From Alphaproteobacteria bacterium (GTDB taxonomy: Bacteria > Pseudomonadota > Alphaproteobacteria > Sphingomonadales > Sphingomonadaceae), in contig VBAE01000187.1 in NCBI GenBank assembly GCA_005882415.1, forward strand, positions 1-8,284: a DNA stretch of 8,284 nt, read 5' to 3'. This document shows, one piece after another, positions 4,890-8,284 of the stretch. A model generated the notes under the pieces. It was not told the DNA's origin, searched no databases, and was given only the letters and a program-made list of their open reading frames with translations. Both the position numbers and the translations under genes were made by a program. Position 1 is the first letter of the stretch, and the number at the start of each line of letters is the position of its first letter.

Positions 4890-5506
4890 GCGGTCCGAAG
4901 CGTCGGCAGTGCGGATCCGATCACCCGCACCGCCGACCTGAGGAAGATGAGCGCGATCACGGCGCCGATCGCAATGTCCGGCCAAGGCGACCCGGTCGCC
5001 GCCACCGCGCCCGCCGCGGCGAGCACGCCGCAGTTCGAGATGACGTCGTTCCTCGAACATTCGAACACGCTCGACATGTTCACATCCTGCGTCCGGAACC
5101 GCCACAGCAGGCGCACGCAAGCGAGGTTCACGGCCAGAGCGAGCGTCCCGAAGACCGTCATCAGCAGCGAGGAGGGCGGGGCGCCGGTTTCCAGCCGTCC
5201 GCCGATCTGCACCGCCACGCCGATCCCGAAGGCGAGGATGAGCAGCCCCTTGCCGAGCGCGACGCCCGCCTTCCAGCGGTCGCTCCGGCTGATCGCGTAG
5301 AGGCTGATCCCGTAGACCAGGGCGTCGCCGAACATGTCGACGCTGTCCGCCATCAGCGCCGCGGAGCCGGCGGCGATCCCGGCGCCGAACTCGGCCACGA
5401 ACATGGCTGCGTTCAAGAGGAGGACCGCGACGAGCACGCGCTTCTGGTCGGCCTGGCGCGCCAGCCGCTCGAGCTCCTTGCCCTTATGTGCGCAGCAATC
5501 GTGCAT
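4886..5506 (-). CDS. Short cation diffusion facilitator transporter
   Basis: The 206-residue inner-membrane protein has about six predicted helices (roughly 23-43, 47-70, 81-101, 113-134, 155-172, 176-197) and belongs to the CDF efflux family, which exchanges divalent metals such as Zn2+ or Co2+ for protons. The family signature is in helix 2, ALMADSVDMFGDALVYGISL, with Asp57 and Asp61 in the usual H/D-x-x-x-D metal-site positions. Helix 5 has ECSRNDVISN, where Asp154 fits the conserved Asp and Cys150 stands where many members have His (my alignment by eye). The N-terminus MHDCCAHKGKE is Cys/His-rich and could bind metal. The C-terminal cytoplasmic domain of about 80-100 residues found in typical 300-residue members is absent. 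ATG 5506 is chosen over the longer frame because GGGAG lies five bases upstream. It is divergent from the cyclophilin gene. Confidence 0.88.
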   Translation of the reverse strand: MHDCCAHKGKELERLARQADQKRVLVAVLLLNAAMFVAEFGAGIAAGSAALMADSVDMFGDALVYGISLYAISRSDRWKAGVALGKGLLILAFGIGVAVQIGGRLETGAPPSSLLMTVFGTLALAVNLACVRLLWRFRTQDVNMSSVFECSRNDVISNCGVLAAAGAVAATGSPWPDIAIGAVIALIFLRSAVRVIGSALPTLRTA

Positions 5507-5511
5507 TTCGG

Positions 5512-5516
5512 CTCCC
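5512..5516 (-). promoter_or_regulatory. Ribosome binding site fixing the transporter start
   Basis: On the minus strand GGGAG lies five bases before ATG 5506, preceded by a second purine run. The frame stays open upstream to 5638, which would run into the cyclophilin gene on the other strand, so this site decides the start. Confidence 0.7.
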
Positions 5517-5570
5517 TTCCTGCATCTTTCCAGCTTAACGCAGGTAAGACAAGGCAGTGGGGAGAAGGAC

Positions 5571-6533
5571 ATGGCTGGAATTTGGAGAAACGGCGTAGCG
5601 CTCATCACGGCTTCGATCTTGGGGGCATGCGCTTCCACAGCGCCCCGCCACGAGCAGAAGCCGAGCGCCCGCTACACCTTCTGGCGGCCGGCCCCGGTCC
5701 AGGGCGCGGCCGAGCCGTCCGACGTGGTCAAGCAGGCCCCGCCCGAGGCGTGGCGCCGCATCGCGCCCGAGAATTTGCTGGTCATGGACCTGAAGGACGG
5801 CGCCCGGGTGGTCATCGAGCTCGCCCCCGATTTCGCGCCCGTCCACATCGCCAATATCCGCGCCTTCGCTAGAGCGGGCTGGTGGAATGCCGCCACCATT
5901 TACCGCGTCCAGGACAACTATGTCTCCCAATGGGGAAACGGCGATGCAACCGGCCCGCTCCCCGCCGGCGTGGTGAAGCAGCCGCCTGCGGAATATGACC
6001 GCGCGCTCGCCGGCCTTCCCTTCCGGCCGCTCGGCTATCCGGACAGCTATGCGCCGGTCACCGGCCATAGCGACAGCTGGCCGGTCGGCACCGACCCGGA
6101 GACCGGCCGCGCCTGGCTCACCCATTGTTATGGCTATGTTGGCGTAGGCCGGGATCTGTCGCCGGACACGGGCACGGGCGGCGAGCTCTACGCCGTCATC
6201 GGCCATGCGCCGCGGCACCTCGATCTCAACATCGCTTTGATCGGACGGGTGATCGAGGGCATGCCGGCGCTGTCCGCCCGCCCGCGCGGTACCGGCGCGC
6301 TCGGCATGTACGAGACGCCGGCCAAGGAGGCGATCCCGATCGCCCGCGTCCGCCTCGCCGTCGACATGCCGGAGGGAGAACGCCCGGCTTACGAAGTGCT
6401 TCGCTCCGACAGCGACTCCTTCAGCCGGGTCGTCACCGGCCGAGCAAACCGCGGCGGCGAATTCTTCATCCGCCCCGCGGGGGGAGTGGACGTGTGCAAC
6501 GTGCCGGTGCCGGTGAGGAAGGTCGGAGGCTGA
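5571..6533 (+). CDS. Cyclophilin-type peptidylprolyl isomerase, lipoprotein
   Basis: The 320-residue product begins MAGIWRNGVALITASILGAC, a lipoprotein signal with lipobox LGAC and the lipidated Cys at residue 20, so it should sit in the periplasm anchored to a membrane. The cyclophilin domain starts about residue 68 (NLLVMDLKDGARVVIELAPDFAPVHIANIRAFARAGWW). The segment ATIYRVQDNYVSQWG (108-122) corresponds to the family's FHRV-x-x-x-F-x-x-QGG, with Arg112 as the likely catalytic Arg and Gln120 conserved. A loop of about 85 residues (123-205) precedes GELYAVIGHAPRHLDLNIALIGRVIEGM, matching the family's F-F-I...L-D-x-x-x-x-x-F-G-R-V-x-x-G-M. GGGGAG six bases upstream supports ATG 5571; the frame open from 5334 is antisense to the transporter. 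Prolyl isomerase activity is expected in envelope protein folding but is inferred. A Cys near the C-terminus (309) and Cys186 could pair. Confidence 0.88.
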   Translation: MAGIWRNGVALITASILGACASTAPRHEQKPSARYTFWRPAPVQGAAEPSDVVKQAPPEAWRRIAPENLLVMDLKDGARVVIELAPDFAPVHIANIRAFARAGWWNAATIYRVQDNYVSQWGNGDATGPLPAGVVKQPPAEYDRALAGLPFRPLGYPDSYAPVTGHSDSWPVGTDPETGRAWLTHCYGYVGVGRDLSPDTGTGGELYAVIGHAPRHLDLNIALIGRVIEGMPALSARPRGTGALGMYETPAKEAIPIARVRLAVDMPEGERPAYEVLRSDSDSFSRVVTGRANRGGEFFIRPAGGVDVCNVPVPVRKVGG

Positions 6534-6542
6534 CGAAACTGC

Positions 6543-6703
6543 CTCCCCAACGCCAGTTGGGGAGGGGGACCAGCGAAGCTGGTGGAGGGGTGATAAGGCG
6601 GTGGAGTCAGCGGTTCTCGCTAGACCCTCGGCAAGTCAGAGCCAGGTCACCCCTCCACCACCTCCGGTGGTCCCCCTCCCCCCGAGCTTGCGCTCGCGGG
6701 GAG
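6543..6703. repeat. Bipartite palindromic repeat between convergent genes
   Basis: The left half has the hairpin CTCCCCAAC-GCCA-GTTGGGGAG (6543-6564) and then ACCAGC-GAA-GCTGGT (6569-6583). The right half mirrors it with ACCACC-TCC-GGTGGT (6657-6671) and a CTCCCC...GGGGAG hairpin containing CGAGC/GCTCG (6676-6703). The halves also share a perfect 13-bp inverted repeat GGTGGAGGGGTGA (6581-6593) against 6647-6659, around a 53-base centre. The element occupies nearly the whole spacer between the convergent cyclophilin and zinc-ribbon genes and could act as a two-way terminator. The layout is REP/BIME-like, but the sequence differs from the pair at 3193-3415. Confidence 0.8.
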
Positions 6704-6724
6704 GCAGGAGGGGCGCCGCAGCTC

Positions 6725-6994
6725 TTACGCCGCGTAGGCGTGCTCGACGCCGCCGTAGACGGGGCGACGGATGGTGCGGACGATCGCTCCGCCGGCGATC
6801 ATCGGCGCATTCTCGAGCGGCAGAGCCGTCGCGCAGAAGGCGCACTCGGCGCTCGACCGGCCGATATACCAGTGGGTCCGCCCGCAACCGGGGCAGTAAT
6901 TCGTTTCATGCTCGCGATACACGATATGGTAGCCGCGCTCGTCGGCACGGGGAACGATGCAACCGCCGCGGGCTTCCAGGACACTCGTCGCCAT
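6725..6994 (-). CDS. 89-aa zinc-ribbon protein
   Basis: The product MATSVLEARGGCIVPRADERGYHIVYREHETNYCPGCGRTHWYIGRSSAECAFCATALPLE... holds two C-x-x-C knuckles, Cys34/Cys37 and Cys51/Cys54, 13 residues apart, which is the expected layout for one structural zinc ion. The segment between (GRTHWYIGRSSAEC) is short and aromatic, and after it comes a hydrophobic/basic tail ending HAYAA. There is no signal peptide and no membrane helix. GGAG lies seven bases before the ATG on the minus strand. Small proteins with THWYIGR between the knuckles are familiar from sphingomonads, but their function is unknown; binding to nucleic acid or protein are both possible. The gene is convergent with the cyclophilin across a palindromic repeat. 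Confidence 0.8.
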   Translation of the reverse strand: MATSVLEARGGCIVPRADERGYHIVYREHETNYCPGCGRTHWYIGRSSAECAFCATALPLENAPMIAGGAIVRTIRRPVYGGVEHAYAA

Positions 6995-7242
6995 ACATTG
7001 GCTCCTCTTCCACTCACTCAGGACTTGGCAGCCAAACGTGCGATGACTCCGAGAAGTTTCATGGCTTTAAGGTGAACGAAACCGTCACCGGCCCCGCATC
7101 CTCAGCGTGGGGGCGTCCAAAAATGGCAGATTTCCGCCACGACGAGCCGTTCAAAAGCGCGGGTGAACCGTTCCTGCAACAGTCCCGGATTTTTTTAGCG
7201 CTCCATTCCGGCACAGCGGCGGCGGATGGAACCTGGCGCTTC

Positions 7243-7380
7243 TTAGAGCTTGAAGCGCTCTTTGCGCCGATAGCCGCGGCTGCGCTCGACATGGTGCACG
7301 CGGCGCAGGTGAAGCTCCATGGCGCCGAGAACGAGCGCGAGGCTGGCGCCGATGATGGTAAGGATGGTCAACGCAGACAA
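7243..7380 (-). CDS. 45-aa single-helix membrane protein, TTG start
   Basis: Read from TTG 7380, the frame gives MSALTILTIIGASLALVLGAMELHLRRVHHVERSRGYRRKERFKL. It has one hydrophobic helix (about 3-21) followed by a strongly basic tail, which would stay in the cytoplasm. GGGAG lies eight bases before the TTG on the minus strand, and no ATG or GTG start nearby gives the membrane helix with a good ribosome binding site. The frame is open further up to 7437, but that extension is Pro/Ser/Arg-rich and unsupported. Third codon positions are mostly G or C. A 7-bp hairpin GCGCTTC/GAAGCGC (7236-7258) spans the stop codon. The competing plus-strand frame (7123-7440) has no hydrophobic core or recognisable family. 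Existence is plausible, function unknown. Confidence 0.5.
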   Translation of the reverse strand: MSALTILTIIGASLALVLGAMELHLRRVHHVERSRGYRRKERFKL

Positions 7381-7388
7381 ATGATTCT

Positions 7389-7393
7389 CTCCC
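7389..7393 (-). promoter_or_regulatory. Ribosome binding site for the TTG start
   Basis: GGGAG on the minus strand lies within a longer purine run (GGGGGAGGGAGAGAA) eight bases before TTG 7380. It is the main support for a non-ATG start of the 45-aa membrane protein. Confidence 0.45.
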
Positions 7394-7514
7394 TCCCCCA
7401 ACACACTTCGCCTAGACGGCGCTGGGGCGGGAGTCACTGATCCAGCGGAAGCTTATCCCCAGCTTTCACTGCGCCGATGCTTAAATCCAGCGTCAGTGTC
7501 TTTCGGGCAACTCT

Positions 7515-8284
7515 TCAGGCTTTCAGCCGGGCGACGATTGCGCGAAGCGTGGAGCGGGGCATGAACCGGGTGCTCTGCGCGCCGACCTTGTTCATCACGC
7601 CGGGAATGACGATCGCCTTGCCGGAATCGAGCCCCTTCAGCCCTGCCCGGACCACGCCCGCAGCCGGCACGGCCATCTTGGCAAGCGCGCTTCCGCTCAG
7701 ACCCGCCGTCTCGAAGAACTCGGTCTCGGTGGGCCCCGGGCAGAGGCAGCTCACCCGTATCTTCGTCCCCTTCATCTCCTGGTGGAGCGCCTCGCTGAAC
7801 GAGAGGACATAGGCCTTGCCGGCATAATAAACCGCCATGTGCGGCCCGGCCTGGAAAGCCGCGGTCGAGGCGACGTTGAGGATCGCGCCGCTGCCCCGCT
7901 CAAGCATGCCGGGCAGCACCCCACGGCAGAGCTCGGTCAGCGCCCGGACGTTCAAGTCGATCATCTCGAGCTGCCGGTCGAGCGGGATGGAAGCCACCGA
8001 TCCGCCTAGCCCGAAGCCGGCATTGTTGATCAGCGTCGAGACGGTGAGCCCCGCCGCCGCCACGTCGGCGAGCAGCTTGGCCGGCCCGTCGGGCGCAGCG
8101 AGATCCGCCTCGAAGACATGGACGTCGCCGCCGATCTCCGCGGCGACGGCGTCCAGCCGGTCCCTTCGCCGGGCGGCGAGGGCGACGCTTTCACCCCTTG
8201 CCGCACATTGCCGCGCGAACTCCGCGCCGAGCCCCGCCGAAGCGCCGGTGATGAGCGTAACCCCCCTGGTCTTTTCCCCCCCTG
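7515..8284 (-). CDS. Short-chain dehydrogenase/reductase, N-terminus cut by window edge
   Basis: The 255 visible residues cover nearly a whole classical SDR; probably only the first few residues lie outside. The Rossmann nucleotide-binding motif TGASAGLG is at visible residues 12-19, followed by AARRRDRL and a D-L motif (EADLAAP) for the adenine region, then NNAG at 86-89. The catalytic tetrad is complete: Asn111 (DLNVRA), Ser139 (NVASTAAF), Tyr152 and Lys156 (YYAGK). CLCPGPTETEF is the usual P-G-x-x-x-T segment after the active site. The Arg-rich segment after the second strand suggests NADP(H), which is inference. It resembles the DltE/YqjQ-like cytoplasmic group of about 260 residues; the substrate is unknown. 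The frame could look as if it starts at 8063, but the Rossmann motif upstream shows it continues to the edge. The downstream gene on the same strand begins 134 bp later. Confidence 0.9.
   Translation of the reverse strand, partial: GGEKTRGVTLITGASAGLGAEFARQCAARGESVALAARRRDRLDAVAAEIGGDVHVFEADLAAPDGPAKLLADVAAAGLTVSTLINNAGFGLGGSVASIPLDRQLEMIDLNVRALTELCRGVLPGMLERGSGAILNVASTAAFQAGPHMAVYYAGKAYVLSFSEALHQEMKGTKIRVSCLCPGPTETEFFETAGLSGSALAKMAVPAAGVVRAGLKGLDSGKAIVIPGVMNKVGAQSTRFMPRSTLRAIVARLKA

Noticed and set aside
5334..5570. Upstream extension of the cyclophilin reading frame
   Set aside because: It is antisense to the transporter, and the lipoprotein signal and ribosome binding site place the start at 5571.
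6125..7075. Plus-strand ORF of 316 codons
   Set aside because: Out of frame with the cyclophilin gene, then through the palindromic repeat and antisense to the zinc-ribbon gene; Arg/Gly-rich and without family motifs.
7236..7258. Hairpin GCGCTTC/GAAGCGC considered as a terminator for the 45-aa gene
   Set aside because: The loop contains the gene's own stop codon and no T-run follows on the minus strand, so it is too weak to list as a terminator.
7123..7440. Plus-strand reading frame beginning MADFRHDEPF
   Set aside because: No clear ribosome binding site or domain, and it is antisense to the 45-aa membrane protein, which looks more natural. Not fully excluded.
7453..7461. TTATCCCCA, resembling a DnaA box
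   Set aside because: A single copy with a mismatch to the usual consensus and no AT-rich unwinding region or clustered boxes nearby.

Overview
The window looks like a chromosomal segment of a high-GC alphaproteobacterium, most likely a sphingomonad (Sphingomonadales). Three things point there: the Crp/Fnr regulators are of the type common in that order (LLSGFAYRxKIT, GEFLDLQN, FREWxVNVGRRD, YELPMTQEQLADAVGLT); many very small proteins resemble lineage-specific sphingomonad families (DUF6894, a 68-residue MPYYRLYF protein, a CxxC/CxxC zinc-ribbon protein, an Arg-rich secreted protein); and the spacers hold GC-rich palindromic repeats. These assignments come from recalled family knowledge; no database search was run.

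Layout. 1-870: a partial lipoprotein gene on the minus strand, then two small plus-strand genes (57 aa; 79 aa DUF6894). 985-2642: two tandem Crp/Fnr-type regulators. The first has lost its helix-turn-helix through a net 70-bp deletion and is frameshifted; the second is intact. 2642-3720: a nested inverted-repeat element, a 56-aa gene, two 96-bp double-hairpin repeats and a second 56-aa gene paralogous to the first, ending in a strong terminator. 3965-4889: a 68-aa soluble protein, an exported Arg-rich repeat protein and a 68-aa two-helix membrane protein. 4886-5506 (minus): a short cation diffusion facilitator. 5571-6533 (plus): a lipoprotein-anchored cyclophilin-like protein, divergent from the transporter. 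6543-6703: a bipartite inverted repeat between convergent genes. 6725-8284 (minus): a zinc-ribbon protein, a 45-aa single-helix membrane protein and a 5'-truncated short-chain dehydrogenase.

There is no obvious multi-gene operon or defence system here. The window is a run of short, mostly monocistronic genes with structured repeats in the spacers. The most notable items are the regulator that keeps its sensor half but has lost its DNA-binding half beside an intact paralogue, the paired 56-aa genes flanking the repeats, and the compensatory base-pair changes between the two 96-bp repeats. No tRNA, rRNA, CRISPR array, transposase or integrase was seen.
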